Positions 16,136-23,891 of a stretch of 45,912 nt of DNA are shown piece after piece. Every line of letters begins with the position of its first letter. Within the stretch, counting starts at the first letter, position 1. Under the pieces are notes generated by a model, which had not been told where the DNA came from, did no database searches, and saw nothing but the letters and a program-made list of their open reading frames with translations. The stretch spans positions 1 to 45,912 of IMG/VR virus record IMGVR_UViG_3300007539_000039, one strand, 5' to 3'. A program made the position numbers and the translations under genes. This stretch comes from a virus.

Positions 16136-19100
16136 AGATCCCCCGAATCCGCTGAATTCGCTCGCGCGCCATGCGTTGCGCAGCGGTTTCAGCCTGCGGA
16201 GCTGGAGCGGAGTTCAGCATCGAGGGGTCCACGACTCCAGCGGAGGTTGTTGGCTGAGCCGTCGGTGTCGCAGGCGCGGGAGCGGCGTTCACCATGCCCT
16301 CGCTCAGGCTGGCATCTGCCGTGGTCTGCGGAGCCTCGGGGGTGGGCTTCGCCTGTGCACGACGAGCCAGCCAGTTACGCGTGCGGTTAGCCAGCGCCGG
16401 GTTCACCGAACCACCGCTACCACCGGGCCACCGGGTGGCCATGCGCTCCAGGTCTTCTTCGCTGCGGGCGTTATCCAGGGCCCGCGCGAATTGCATGCGA
16501 TCTGCCAGCAGCGCCATTGCGGCCTCTTGCTCGGGCGAGCCGACCTCGGCGCCAAGGTTGGCAGCCACGCTGGAATAGGGGATCCGCTGCCTCCGGCCCG
16601 TCTCCGGGCTGACACCCAGATCGAACGACCTCTGATACGCGGAACGGACAGCCTGCCGCGGTGGTTGCGCACCTGTGCCTTGAACCCTGCGACCAGCGAG
16701 TTCTTCCGCCAGTTCGCGCTTTCTCTTCTCGGACATCCTCATATCTCGGACCCCGGATGCTTTCATCTCCCGATTGATGCGTCCCTGGCGCCAACCTTCC
16801 AGGTTGGATCGCGTCCTCTCGAGATTGGTCCGATTCCGGGGGCGGATGCCTTCGCCCGCGTAGTCGCCCAACCCTGGGGACATGTTCACCGCTATCTCTC
16901 GACTGGGGACCTGGACCTGCCTGACCGGCGGAGCCATGATCTCAGCTAGCACTTCCTCCGCTGGACGCCCCTCCTGCACGGCAACGCGAGCGGCTAGATC
17001 CGCCATCATCTCCACCTGAGCGTCACTCTTCGGGGCGCCAGGCTGAAGCATGCCTTGAGCCGCAATTTGTAGCGCCCGGTCCTGCTCGCTGGCGAGCTCG
17101 GCGCTGCTGAGCTGTTTCACCCCAAAACCCCCGCCGTAGATGAAGTCCTCGTCTTCGGGGGCTAAGCCGAACGCCCCGTACCGCGCCTGCTCCTCCTGTC
17201 CAAGAGCCTCAAGAACGTCAGAGACATCCTCTGGCGACGACTGCTGCGCAGCCCGCACCCGCGGTTGTTGGCCCGCAGCACTTCTTGTCTTGACGCCTTC
17301 ATCCAGGATCCGCGCAGCGTTGGAGCCAGGCGCAAAGAGCTGCCTTGTGGCGCCGCCGCGTCCCATTTCGGCCGCAGCAGTCAGCACGCGCTGCGGATCA
17401 ACTAAGCCGGTCCTGGGCGAGAAGCTCTGCTTCGCCAGGTCCTGCGCCCAGGCAACCGCAACAGCAGTGGGGACTCCGCGGCCAGTCCTGGACTTGTAGT
17501 CCTCGAGAGCGCCGCGCAGTCTGGCGGCAGCGACCATGGTCGGATCGCCGGCAGCAGTCGCCAGGCGGTTGGTCAGGATCTCGGGATTGATGTTCCCTTT
17601 ATCCAGGATTTCCAGAACCTCGCCCGTCGCGTCCCGCAATGGAGCCTCTACTGCAAAGCGGCCAGCAGCAACTTCTCTCGCGAAGTCGGGTGTCGACATC
17701 CCGCCCTTAGCTTCCGCCTTGAGGCGAGTCAGCACGTCCTGCATCAGGGGTGCTACGCCCGACTCGACAGCGGCAAGGCCGTCCTCGACGATGTAGCCCA
17801 GGCCAGTCTGCTCGTTCCAGCGTGGGATCAGGCGGGTCTCGCTGCCATCCGATCGCACGGCGATGAGAGGCTTCATTGGATCGAACCCAGCGCCGACCAA
17901 GATCCCCTCGGCGGTGAACGCGTCAGGGCTGATCGGCGCGCCTTTCCGATGTCCAACGATCCGCCCGTTCTTCATCACTGGGACTTGCTCGAAATACCGC
18001 ACGCCAGAGCCCTCAGCGCTCGCTCGCAGGGCGCCAAGGCCAAGGATTGGCTTTGTGGAAACCTTCTTCGTCGTCGCAAGCGCGGGATCTTCCTCTCGAA
18101 TCCGTTCGACCAGCCGATTAGCGTCGCGACCGACACTCGAGCCGATTCGGTAACCATCCTCGCTGTCCGTAACACTCCTACTCAGCGGGGCATCAGGATC
18201 AGGGACTTCGCGCTTCAGCTTCAGACCGGATGGCCTGTACACCGGAACGGGGTCGCCGTTACCAGGAGGAGTCAGATAGCCGACAAGAGAGCCTTCCTGC
18301 CGCTCAGGCGGAAGGCGTACGAAACGCCCAGCAGCCTCCGCGGCGAGCAGAGCACTCTCTCCCATCACGGGAGTAGCGGTCTCCTTCAGAACCTGGCTGT
18401 AGCGCTCAGCCCGGGTCACCTCGCGAGTGCGCTCAGAGCTGTAGGGATTATCAGCATCACCTGTAATGGTCTCGATAATCTCCCGCGGATCGACCTGCAC
18501 TTCACGCCAACGGTTCTCGCCGGTTGAAACCAGTGCGGGAACCCTGTAATAGTCCGTACTATCCGCCGATCGACCACTCCGGACGCGCACTTCCGACGGG
18601 TCAACCGCTAGAGCATCAGCGGAAAACTTCGGATCATCGCGTAGGCGCTCGTTCAGTAGGTCCAGCTCCTGCGCCATACCCCCGAGATACTCCTTATAGG
18701 CCTCCCATTCGATGGGCCAAGACACCGATGTAGCCGGATCCTGCCCTCGAACGGCTAAAAAGTCCTCTGGAGTGAGCCTGAATGCCGCCGGATTGGGCCG
18801 AGGTCCGCGCTGCATCGCCGGATCGACCAGGACGACGCTGTCAACAGGTTCTCCGGCCGCGTTGACGCCGGTCAAAACGCCCTGAATGCCGCGATCCGGG
18901 GCGTTTTGAGGGTCAAATCCATTGGATTGACGCGCAAAACTGTCCTTCCATGCCAGTCGAGACCCGGGTAACAGTGCCTCGAAGCCGCGACGCGTGAAGG
19001 GAGACTCCGTTGCGCCGAGAGCAGCAGAACCGGCGGGGGCTTGGTCGCCGGCCAACCGGACATTGAGCGACAGCTGACCGTCTAGATCGCCGACAATCGC

Positions 19101-19364
19101 GCGGTCGCCGGTCAAAACCTGGCTTCCAGGAGGCAGATTGCGGGTCAATTCGCGCAATACAGCTTCCCGCGTCTCTGGAGCCTGGGCTGCCTGGCGGGCG
19201 AAATAACGCTGAACGCGATCGAGGTCTCCCTGAGCACCCGGAACGGCAGGGGGTAGACCCGGGATGTTGAGCTGCCCGGGTACGGGACCGAGATTGCGGC
19301 GAGGATCGGCGACATCTTCATCCTGCCAACGGAAATTCCCGACCCCACCGATTCGGAGCACCAT
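16134..19364 (-). CDS. very large late structural protein
   Basis: 1076 residues, the longest gene in the window and the first of the late block. No catalytic motif or family recognised. The body (about 1-700) is mixed alpha/beta with repeated VPV..GRIVG and PLIAVRSDGSETR type strands. The C-terminal 350 residues are highly basic and helical (MSEKRKRELAEELAGRR; RTRNWLARRAQAK), ending in an Ala/Pro/Thr linker and a short basic helix. Length and position recall large internal or ejection proteins of short-tailed phages, but this is only positional inference. Confidence 0.7.
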   Translation of the reverse strand: MVLRIGGVGNFRWQDEDVADPRRNLGPVPGQLNIPGLPPAVPGAQGDLDRVQRYFARQAAQAPETREAVLRELTRNLPPGSQVLTGDRAIVGDLDGQLSLNVRLAGDQAPAGSAALGATESPFTRRGFEALLPGSRLAWKDSFARQSNGFDPQNAPDRGIQGVLTGVNAAGEPVDSVVLVDPAMQRGPRPNPAAFRLTPEDFLAVRGQDPATSVSWPIEWEAYKEYLGGMAQELDLLNERLRDDPKFSADALAVDPSEVRVRSGRSADSTDYYRVPALVSTGENRWREVQVDPREIIETITGDADNPYSSERTREVTRAERYSQVLKETATPVMGESALLAAEAAGRFVRLPPERQEGSLVGYLTPPGNGDPVPVYRPSGLKLKREVPDPDAPLSRSVTDSEDGYRIGSSVGRDANRLVERIREEDPALATTKKVSTKPILGLGALRASAEGSGVRYFEQVPVMKNGRIVGHRKGAPISPDAFTAEGILVGAGFDPMKPLIAVRSDGSETRLIPRWNEQTGLGYIVEDGLAAVESGVAPLMQDVLTRLKAEAKGGMSTPDFAREVAAGRFAVEAPLRDATGEVLEILDKGNINPEILTNRLATAAGDPTMVAAARLRGALEDYKSRTGRGVPTAVAVAWAQDLAKQSFSPRTGLVDPQRVLTAAAEMGRGGATRQLFAPGSNAARILDEGVKTRSAAGQQPRVRAAQQSSPEDVSDVLEALGQEEQARYGAFGLAPEDEDFIYGGGFGVKQLSSAELASEQDRALQIAAQGMLQPGAPKSDAQVEMMADLAARVAVQEGRPAEEVLAEIMAPPVRQVQVPSREIAVNMSPGLGDYAGEGIRPRNRTNLERTRSNLEGWRQGRINREMKASGVRDMRMSEKRKRELAEELAGRRVQGTGAQPPRQAVRSAYQRSFDLGVSPETGRRQRIPYSSVAANLGAEVGSPEQEAAMALLADRMQFARALDNARSEEDLERMATRWPGGSGGSVNPALANRTRNWLARRAQAKPTPEAPQTTADASLSEGMVNAAPAPATPTAQPTTSAGVVDPSMLNSAPAPQAETAAQRMARERIQRIRGI

Positions 19365-19394
19365 TGTCCGCCACGTCGCGCACTCTGTCTGCCA

Positions 19395-19401
19395 AGTCTA
19401 A
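19395..19401 (-). promoter_or_regulatory. late-type element TTAGACT
   Basis: Minus-strand TTAGACT, 30 nt before the ATG at 19364. It forms a small palindrome with the AGTCT just upstream. Probable start of the leftward late block. Confidence 0.5.
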
Positions 19402-20330
19402 AGAGACTCAGCATGGGTCCCCAGCGAGCAGGGCCGACTTCGGGATGAAAATCGATTGTTTTGGTCCAAAGATATGCAAATCTCAGTAAATCTTTCGATC
19501 GTTAGCGCACACTCCAAGAGCAACTTTCATGACGACCTCAGCGCGCGCGCTTCTTCGTGCGTTCTTAGATATTCGCCTGCAGTGTTACAACTATTTTCGT
19601 CTGGCCAATATGCCATTTAGAGCGGCCTCGCGGGGTTTTCCACAGGTCAGAAAAAAATCGGAAAGTTTCACACGATGAAGCGTCGCCCTGATGCAGCTCC
19701 CCTGGGGCTGTAGCGTTTTTGTTGCGCCGCGCTGGATACATCAAACACCCCTTGTATGTCGAGAAGGGATGAGAACAAAAAAAGAAGTGAGAGAGGAAGG
19801 AAGCGAGTGATAGAGGGGGGAGCGCGTCACACGAACAGATGTCAGCGTATGCAGACATGAGAGAGCATGAGAGAGCGCGCCGCGCGTTCTTCACTCTTAT
19901 CCTTCCTTATTCTCACGCTTATCGCTTTCACTTCGCGCTGAATCTACAGACTCTCTCGCTTACTACCTATGCCCTCTTTTGTTACTCTAATCCCGCGCAC
20001 ACACGACACGCTCCGGGGCCAAACTCACCGAAATCCCAGGTGGGATGCGGGTTCTTGGCGGGAGTTTACTCTCCTTGCTCCGCTTATCTTAGCGCTTTCT
20101 TCATGCGTGCATGCTCAGCGTTGATGTCGCTATCGACTCCGCTGCCGCTCTCTTGTCGCCAGGCTGCCAGGAGCCTACTGCGCTGAACACCCCGAGCTTA
20201 TTGCGCGCATTCTTATCAACTTCACAATCTCTTGCGCCCTCGTGCGTAGGGTTGTCTACACCTGTCGTGCAAGCAGAATTCACTGTTTTTTCGGCTTTCG
20301 CGCACAGAGATCAGGAGCTTGCTCGTGTCC
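19402..20330. other. gene-free divergent control region
   Basis: About 0.93 kb with no convincing coding frame on either strand. It contains an AT-rich patch near 19446-19520, a purine-rich tract at about 19760-19821 including a run of seven A, then a pyrimidine-rich stretch around 19886-19990. The plus strand changes from pyrimidine-favouring to purine-favouring logic as transcription diverges on either side. Such regions often hold origins or divergent promoters; no protein-binding site could be identified with confidence. Confidence 0.5.
19857..19876. repeat. tandem 10-bp repeat
   Basis: ATGAGAGAGC occurs twice in perfect tandem at the 3' side of the purine tract, followed by a GC-only stretch. 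Could be an iteron remnant or chance within low-complexity DNA. Confidence 0.5.
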
Positions 20331-20364
20331 CCTCACAGCAGTGCATTGACGCTGCTTGACTCCG
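20331..20364 (+). repeat. early leader repeat, copy A
   Basis: First copy of the CAGCAGTGCAT leader. It runs straight into the ATG at 20365 and is the only copy among A-F without an upstream terminator, so it probably heads the rightward early transcripts. Confidence 0.65.
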
Positions 20365-20544
20365 ATGACTCGCCCCTTCATCGCTGCGCTGATTGCCGCT
20401 CCCGTCCTCGTGATGGCTGGCATTCACACCGCTGTCGCCCACCTCGACGCAGCAACACGCCGTCAATGCGCTGAGCAGGCTTGGCCAGTTCACCAGCATG
20501 CTGCGCACATGGAATACTGCCGCGTCTACATCGGCGCGCGTTGA
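20365..20544 (+). CDS. small exported protein
   Basis: 59 residues starting directly at the leader repeat. Residues 1-26 form a signal-peptide-like hydrophobic segment (PFIAALIAAPVLVMAGIHTAVA). The mature part is short with two cysteines (RRQC, EYCRVY) that could form a disulfide outside the cytoplasm. Function unknown; first gene of the early arm. Confidence 0.65.
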   Translation: MTRPFIAALIAAPVLVMAGIHTAVAHLDAATRRQCAEQAWPVHQHAAHMEYCRVYIGAR

Positions 20545-20557
20545 CCCAGCAGACAGA

Positions 20558-20594
20558 AGCCCTCACTCCGTTCTCTCGGGGTGGGGGCTTTTTC
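20558..20594 (+). terminator. intrinsic terminator T1
   Basis: AGCCC...GGGCT stem with internal CAC/GTG pairing followed by TTTTT. Its 3' arm GGGGTGGGGGCTTTTT is shared with T9 and nearly with T3 and T4. Confidence 0.75.
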
Positions 20595-20600
20595 GTTGAA

Positions 20601-20634
20601 CACTCACACAGTGCGTTTGCGCTGCCTGACTTCG
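20601..20634 (+). repeat. early leader repeat, copy B
   Basis: Differs from copy C at only a few positions and ends at the ATG at 20635. Confidence 0.65.
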
Positions 20635-20808
20635 ATGGCCAACTCCGCACAACTCCAGGCCGCACTTGATGCCGCCGATCGCGCTCGCATCGCCGATGAC
20701 GAGCCCACCTGGGAAGAGCTGCTTGATCACCTCAACGCTCTGGCCCAGGACGAGGCGGCTGCAGCCGACGCGGACTACTGGGCTCGCGAGTTCTATCCCA
20801 TCGCCTAG
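20635..20808 (+). CDS. small acidic protein
   Basis: 57 residues, Ala/Asp/Glu-rich, helical (QLQAALDAADRARIADDEPTWEELLDHLNALAQDEAAA). No cysteines or membrane segment. A one-gene cassette between T1 and T2. Small acidic early proteins often inhibit host enzymes, but there is no direct evidence here. Confidence 0.6.
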   Translation: MANSAQLQAALDAADRARIADDEPTWEELLDHLNALAQDEAAAADADYWAREFYPIA

Positions 20809-20813
20809 CCCAT

Positions 20814-20850
20814 CAGCCCTGCTCCCAGCACGGGAGTGGGGCTGTTTTTA
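20814..20850 (+). terminator. intrinsic terminator T2
   Basis: CAGCCC/GGGCTG outer stem with CTCCC/GGGAG inner stem, then TTTTTA. Five bases after the stop at 20808. Confidence 0.75.
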
Positions 20851-20855
20851 TGTCC

Positions 20856-20889
20856 CTTCACAGCAGTGCATTCGCGCTGCCTGACTTCG
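20856..20889 (+). repeat. early leader repeat, copy C
   Basis: Consensus-like copy: CAGCAGTGCATTCGCGCTG then CCTGACTTCG and the ATG at 20890. Confidence 0.65.
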
Positions 20890-21036
20890 ATGTTCAACAC
20901 CATCACTCGCTTCGCCGTCCGCTACCCGTTCACCTACCTCGGGCTCTGCGCAACAGGCGGCCTCGTGATCCGCTGGTTCTGGTGCGGCCAGGACATCTGG
21001 CGCTTCATCAACCCGATGGCGCCGCTCTTCGCCTGA
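20890..21036 (+). CDS. small membrane protein
   Basis: 48 residues. One likely membrane segment (about 13-33, PFTYLGLCATGGLVIRWFW) flanked by basic and aromatic residues. One-gene cassette between T2 and T3. Could be a holin-like or envelope-modifying protein; size alone does not decide. Confidence 0.6.
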   Translation: MFNTITRFAVRYPFTYLGLCATGGLVIRWFWCGQDIWRFINPMAPLFA

Positions 21037-21061
21037 CACCCCCTTCAGATTTCTGCCTCCC

Positions 21062-21095
21062 GGCCCTCACTCGCGCGCGCGGGTGGGGGCTTTTC
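21062..21095 (+). terminator. intrinsic terminator T3
   Basis: GCCC..CAC paired with GTG..GGGC around a CG-repeat loop, then TTTT. Near-identical in frame to T4. Confidence 0.7.
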
Positions 21096-21100
21096 TATTG

Positions 21101-21178
21101 CCCTCTTTCAGCAGTGCATCTGCGCTGTCTGACTGACGGCGCGCGGTTCTTTCGCCCCGGGCCTCCCGGGTTATCGCG
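21101..21178 (+). repeat. early leader, copy D, with 5' UTR hairpin
   Basis: Core CAGCAGTGCATCTGCGCTG is followed by GACGGC, GGTTCTTTCGCCC and a CCCGGG-CCT-CCCGGG hairpin (21156-21170), 8 nt before the ATG at 21179. Shares this long form with copy E. Confidence 0.65.
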
Positions 21179-21451
21179 ATGACGGAAGGCACTCTCTACC
21201 GTCTCAGCCAGCAACTCCGCCTCCTGGCGCGCGCTGGCATTGCCCTCGACCAAGAGGGCCGCAAGCTTCACGGCGAGATCAACGCCGAAGTCGAAGCCGC
21301 TCGGCTTCAGATCGAGGAGTTCATCGACCAACTGCTTGATGGCCATGGCCTCGCGCCCGGCCAGCAAGCCCACGTCACCTGGTGCCAAGAGCTCGCCCAG
21401 CTCAACCGCCCAGCCATACGCCAGCTCGAGCTCGAAGTCTGCCCCTTCTGA
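21179..21451 (+). CDS. helical early protein
   Basis: 90 residues, fully helical: YRLSQQLRLLARAGIALDQEGRKLHGEINAEVEAARLQIEEFIDQLL reads as a continuous coiled coil. Unrecognised. One-gene cassette with a structured leader. Confidence 0.65.
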   Translation: MTEGTLYRLSQQLRLLARAGIALDQEGRKLHGEINAEVEAARLQIEEFIDQLLDGHGLAPGQQAHVTWCQELAQLNRPAIRQLELEVCPF

Positions 21452-21465
21452 GCTCGGACTTTTCT

Positions 21466-21500
21466 CAGCCCTCACTCGCGTCTGCGGGTGGGGGCTTTTT
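21466..21500 (+). terminator. intrinsic terminator T4
   Basis: AGCCCTCACTCG pairs with CGGGTGGGGGCT, followed by TTTTT. Confidence 0.75.
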
Positions 21501-21507
21501 CATTGCC

Positions 21508-21580
21508 CTCCAACAGCAGTGCATTCGCGCTGTCTGACGACGGCACACGTTCTTTCGCCCTGGACCAACCAGGCCGCAAC
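21508..21580 (+). repeat. early leader, copy E, with 5' UTR hairpin
   Basis: Core CAGCAGTGCATTCGCGCTG, then GTTCTTTCGCC and a CCTGG-ACCAA-CCAGG hairpin (21559-21573) at the same place as the CCCGGG hairpin of copy D; stem bases differ but pairing is kept. Confidence 0.65.
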
Positions 21581-22096
21581 ATGGCAAACGCCACCAAAGC
21601 CACCCTCGAAGCACGCATCGCTGAGCTCGAGGCCCAACTCGCTGCCTCCAGCAGCACAACAGATCCCCGCGAAGCCGGCATGGTCCGCCTCGTCGGCATG
21701 CTCAAAGCTGTCAAGGACATCTCCCGCAACGGCGGGAAGTTCACCGTCTGCGCCATCCTCACCAACTCCACCACCGACAACCGCGGCGGCCAGGAGACCC
21801 GGATCGATCTGCCCATCGACTCGATCATCGCCACAGACAACGGCGTTGACATCGCTACCCAGATCTGGGACATCGCCCAGCAGACTGAGTGGGCACGCGT
21901 AGCCATCTCCGGCTACTGGACCGTCTTCGGGGAGGTCACCCGCAACGACCGCGGCTACCCCGTCGCACACCGGCGCCAGCTCCGCGCCCAGCGCATCGAG
22001 GTCCTCAACGCCAAGCCCTTCGGCGAGGAGCGGGCCATCACCCCCGAGGTGGTCCAGCCCTACGCCGAACCCACCGCAGAAGAGATCCCCTTCTGA
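21581..22096 (+). CDS. early protein with possible OB-like core
   Basis: 171 residues. Residues 1-28 are a coiled-coil helix (TLEARIAELEAQLAASSS). Residues ~35-150 are strand-rich (KFTVCAILTNSTTDNRGGQETRIDLPIDSIIA; WARVAISGYWTVFGEVTRNDRGYPVAHRRQLRAQRIEVLNA), a pattern compatible with an OB fold that binds single-stranded nucleic acid. The acidic C-terminus ends in EEIPF, reminiscent of the DxxPF-like acidic tip of SSB proteins. A DNA-binding role is plausible but not shown. Confidence 0.65.
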   Translation: MANATKATLEARIAELEAQLAASSSTTDPREAGMVRLVGMLKAVKDISRNGGKFTVCAILTNSTTDNRGGQETRIDLPIDSIIATDNGVDIATQIWDIAQQTEWARVAISGYWTVFGEVTRNDRGYPVAHRRQLRAQRIEVLNAKPFGEERAITPEVVQPYAEPTAEEIPF

Positions 22097-22102
22097 GCCC
22101 CA

Positions 22103-22137
22103 TCGCCCCACTCGCTCGCCGGGTGGGGCTTTCTTCT
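22103..22137 (+). terminator. intrinsic terminator T5
   Basis: GCCCCAC/GTGGGGC perfect stem, then CTTTCTTCTT. It lies 8 nt after the stop of the 171-residue gene. Confidence 0.7.
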
Positions 22138-22162
22138 TGTCAACCATTACCAAGCACGGCCT

Positions 22163-22330
22163 GTGGACCTGCGCCTCAAACTCAACCCTGACGAGGCCCT
22201 GGCTCTTCGTGATGCCATGGCCCTCTCCCTCAGCCACCGCATGGATACAACCCTCGCTCCCATCTGGGACGAGGTCGTTGACTTCATCCACAACTACGAG
22301 TGCCTTACGCACGAACCCGCGGAAGTCTGA
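22163..22330 (+). CDS. small early protein
   Basis: 55 residues with a GTG start (an in-frame ATG occurs at codon 19). Amphipathic helix LRLKLNPDEALALRDAMALSLSHRMD followed by TLAPIWDEVVDFIHNYE. No family recognised. The cassette lacks the CAGCAGTGCAT core. Confidence 0.6.
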   Translation: MDLRLKLNPDEALALRDAMALSLSHRMDTTLAPIWDEVVDFIHNYECLTHEPAEV

Positions 22331-22467
22331 CCTCAGTGCTATCCGCCTGAGGCATATTCGTATCCGCGTTCTTTGTCCTGTCAGGGCCGGGGCAGGCAAC
22401 AAGCCCTATATCCTCGGCCCGCAGGATTTTCATCTGTCCTATCGTCCTTCAACCCATCTCGACCTCG

Positions 22468-22698
22468 ATGCGCTATCTACTCCCCCTCGCTCTTCTGGCC
22501 CTCGCTCCTCTGCCTGCAGGCGCAATCGCTCGCAGCTCTGATGCATCATGCGCATCATCTGCAGCAGATCAACAGCTTGTCGCGCAGGGGCGCTGCTACC
22601 AGACAGCGTCCTACCTCAACCCCAACGCGCTCTACTGCCAGCAGACCGGGGAAGACCAGTTCGGTCGTCCCATCTGGCTCTGCTGTACTCCCTACTGA
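22468..22698 (+). CDS. small secreted Cys-rich protein
   Basis: 76 residues. Residues 1-19 are a signal peptide (RYLLPLALLALAPLPAGA) with a good AGA-type cleavage site. The mature part has five cysteines (DASCASS, GRCYQT, YCQQT, WLCCTPY), likely in disulfides in the periplasm or outside. The 137-nt leader contains a CCTCAG/CTGAGG hairpin and a GTTCTTTGTCC piece related to other leaders. A superinfection or envelope role is speculation. Confidence 0.65.
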   Translation: MRYLLPLALLALAPLPAGAIARSSDASCASSAADQQLVAQGRCYQTASYLNPNALYCQQTGEDQFGRPIWLCCTPY

Positions 22699-22740
22699 TC
22701 CTCCGCCCGTAGGCATCCCTCAAAATTCCACCTGCTGGCA

Positions 22741-22777
22741 CCCCTGCCCCGCTCGGTTCTTCCGGGTGGGGCTTTTT
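22741..22777 (+). terminator. intrinsic terminator T6
   Basis: CCCC..CGG pairs with CCG..GGGG around TTCTT, then CTTTTT. Confidence 0.75.
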
Positions 22778-22780
22778 CTT

Positions 22781-22833
22781 TGCCCTCCTGCAGCAGTGCA
22801 CCGGAGGGCCTTTCTTCGTTCTTTCGCCCCGTC
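22781..22833 (+). repeat. early leader repeat, copy F
   Basis: CTGCAGCAGTGCAC followed by CTTTCTTCGTTCTTTCG and CCCCGTC before the ATG at 22834. It defines the second conserved block (TTCGTTCTTTCG) shared with copy G. Confidence 0.6.
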
Positions 22834-23154
22834 ATGCGCAACACACTGATCACCATCGCCGCCTGGAGCGTCGCGATCGCCCTGGTCCTCTGGCAACGCG
22901 CCATCTGGCCCGGGCTCAAGACCTTCCTGCCCGGACTCGAAGACCTGGTCGCTGATATCCACTCCGGCGCGCAACCTCCCGCCCCCGCTCGAACCACTCA
23001 ACCCGTCACGCCTGCCGGGGAGAGGGAACCGCAACCCATCGCGGAATCGGCAGTGGTCGAGACCTACGTCATCGAGCGCAAAGTCCCAACTCCTAAGCGC
23101 GCTGCTCGTCCCGTCCCGAAGCGCGCAGCACAGCCCCTCGGCTTCGCCTCCTGA
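22834..23154 (+). CDS. N-terminally anchored membrane protein
   Basis: 106 residues. Residues 4-25 form a membrane anchor (TLITIAAWSVAIALVLWQRAIW). The rest is Pro/Ala/Arg-rich and probably extended, ending with a basic repeat (TPKRAARPVPKRAAQP). This could be an envelope-spanning or spanin-like protein, or bind nucleic acid through the basic tail. No family recognised. Confidence 0.6.
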   Translation: MRNTLITIAAWSVAIALVLWQRAIWPGLKTFLPGLEDLVADIHSGAQPPAPARTTQPVTPAGEREPQPIAESAVVETYVIERKVPTPKRAARPVPKRAAQPLGFAS

Positions 23155-23166
23155 TCCCTTTCTCTC

Positions 23167-23182
23167 TGTAAACCTGCTTACA
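23167..23182. promoter_or_regulatory. operator-like inverted repeat
   Basis: TGTAA-ACCTGC-TTACA, a perfect 5-bp palindrome 5 nt before the ATG at 23188. A regulator site or RNA hairpin masking the start is possible. Confidence 0.35.
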
Positions 23183-23187
23183 CTGCC

Positions 23188-23421
23188 ATGGTTCTCACTC
23201 AGTACACGTCCCAGCGCGAAGTCCTCCTCTCGGTCCGCGGCACACCCGATCAGCTCGAGCCCATCGGCCTGATCCTCGAGCAGCTCTTCCCGGGCAACGT
23301 CATCGTCAGCTCCGACGAGGAAGACGACCAAGAGCTTGACGACAGCCAGATCGAAGTGCTCGAGGCCATGTACGAGCGCACTCTTGAGGAGAGATACGCC
23401 TGGCCTGCTCCTGGTTTCTGA
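23188..23421 (+). CDS. acidic early protein
   Basis: 77 residues: strands (VLTQYTSQREVLLSVRG), a helix (LEPIGLILEQLF) and a strongly acidic stretch (SSDEEDDQELDDSQIEVLEAM). No family recognised. The acidity suggests a protein-binding or DNA-mimic role, which is conjecture. Confidence 0.6.
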   Translation: MVLTQYTSQREVLLSVRGTPDQLEPIGLILEQLFPGNVIVSSDEEDDQELDDSQIEVLEAMYERTLEERYAWPAPGF

Positions 23422-23441
23422 CCCCTGCCGCAATCCACGAC

Positions 23442-23624
23442 ATGCCATTCCAACTCACGATCGGAGCAATCAGCTTCTTTGCAACGCTCTTGGAGCAGGC
23501 AGAGGAAACCCAGTCGATCTGCGATGACGTCGCCATGTGGTGTGACGCAAAGCCGCACATCGAGGAGCTCTGGCAGCTCTATGCAGAGCAACTGGAGTCG
23601 GTCAAGCGCGCCGCTACCCACTGA
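23442..23624 (+). CDS. small helical protein
   Basis: 60 residues, helical throughout (ISFFATLLEQAEETQSICDDVAMWCDAKPHIEELWQLYAEQLESVKRAA), two cysteines. Follows its neighbour by 20 nt in the same cassette. Unrecognised. Confidence 0.6.
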   Translation: MPFQLTIGAISFFATLLEQAEETQSICDDVAMWCDAKPHIEELWQLYAEQLESVKRAATH

Positions 23625-23632
23625 AACCCAAG

Positions 23633-23663
23633 CCCCCCGGCTCCGCACGCTGGGGTTTTCACT
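23633..23663 (+). terminator. intrinsic terminator T7
   Basis: CCCC-GGC pairs with GCT-GGGG around a short loop, then TTTTC. Shorter than the other terminators. Confidence 0.6.
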
Positions 23664-23681
23664 CCTTATTATCTGGGATCA

Positions 23682-23849
23682 ATGCAACTCTTCCGCACCC
23701 TCAACGCTTCCGACGAGACCACATTCCGCGCCTGGGCTCGTCAGAACTACGAACCCTTCACCGACATCTCTGGCACCTGGCACCCTGTCGTTCAAGACGA
23801 ATGCCGCCGGATCAACGCCGAGGCTGGCAGCGAGTACACACCTGCCTGA
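23682..23849 (+). CDS. small early protein
   Basis: 55 residues (MQLFRTLNASDETTFRAWAR...), polar with a short helix (FRAWARQNYEPF) and a Trp-containing turn (ISGTWHPVVQDEC). Coding is supported by codon pattern and the start just after T7. It resembles small phage proteins of unknown function with an ARxNYxP core. Confidence 0.55.
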   Translation: MQLFRTLNASDETTFRAWARQNYEPFTDISGTWHPVVQDECRRINAEAGSEYTPA

Positions 23850-23865
23850 TACTCCACATCCCTCT

Positions 23866-23889
23866 CAATGTGTTGAAACCCTGACATTG
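23866..23889. promoter_or_regulatory. operator-like inverted repeat
   Basis: CAATGT and ACATTG, 12 nt apart, end 2 nt before the ATG at 23892. Could be a binding site or a start-masking hairpin. Confidence 0.3.
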
Positions 23890-23891
23890 CA

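Noticed and set aside
19565-19894. 109-codon minus-strand open frame in the central gap
   Set aside because: Composition is erratic, it has no start signal, and it crosses the purine tract; no product-like pattern.
20111-20359. 82-codon plus-strand frame running into the first leader repeat
   Set aside because: It ends inside the repeat, and the same SQQCI string arises by translating other repeat copies, so it is non-coding DNA read in frame.
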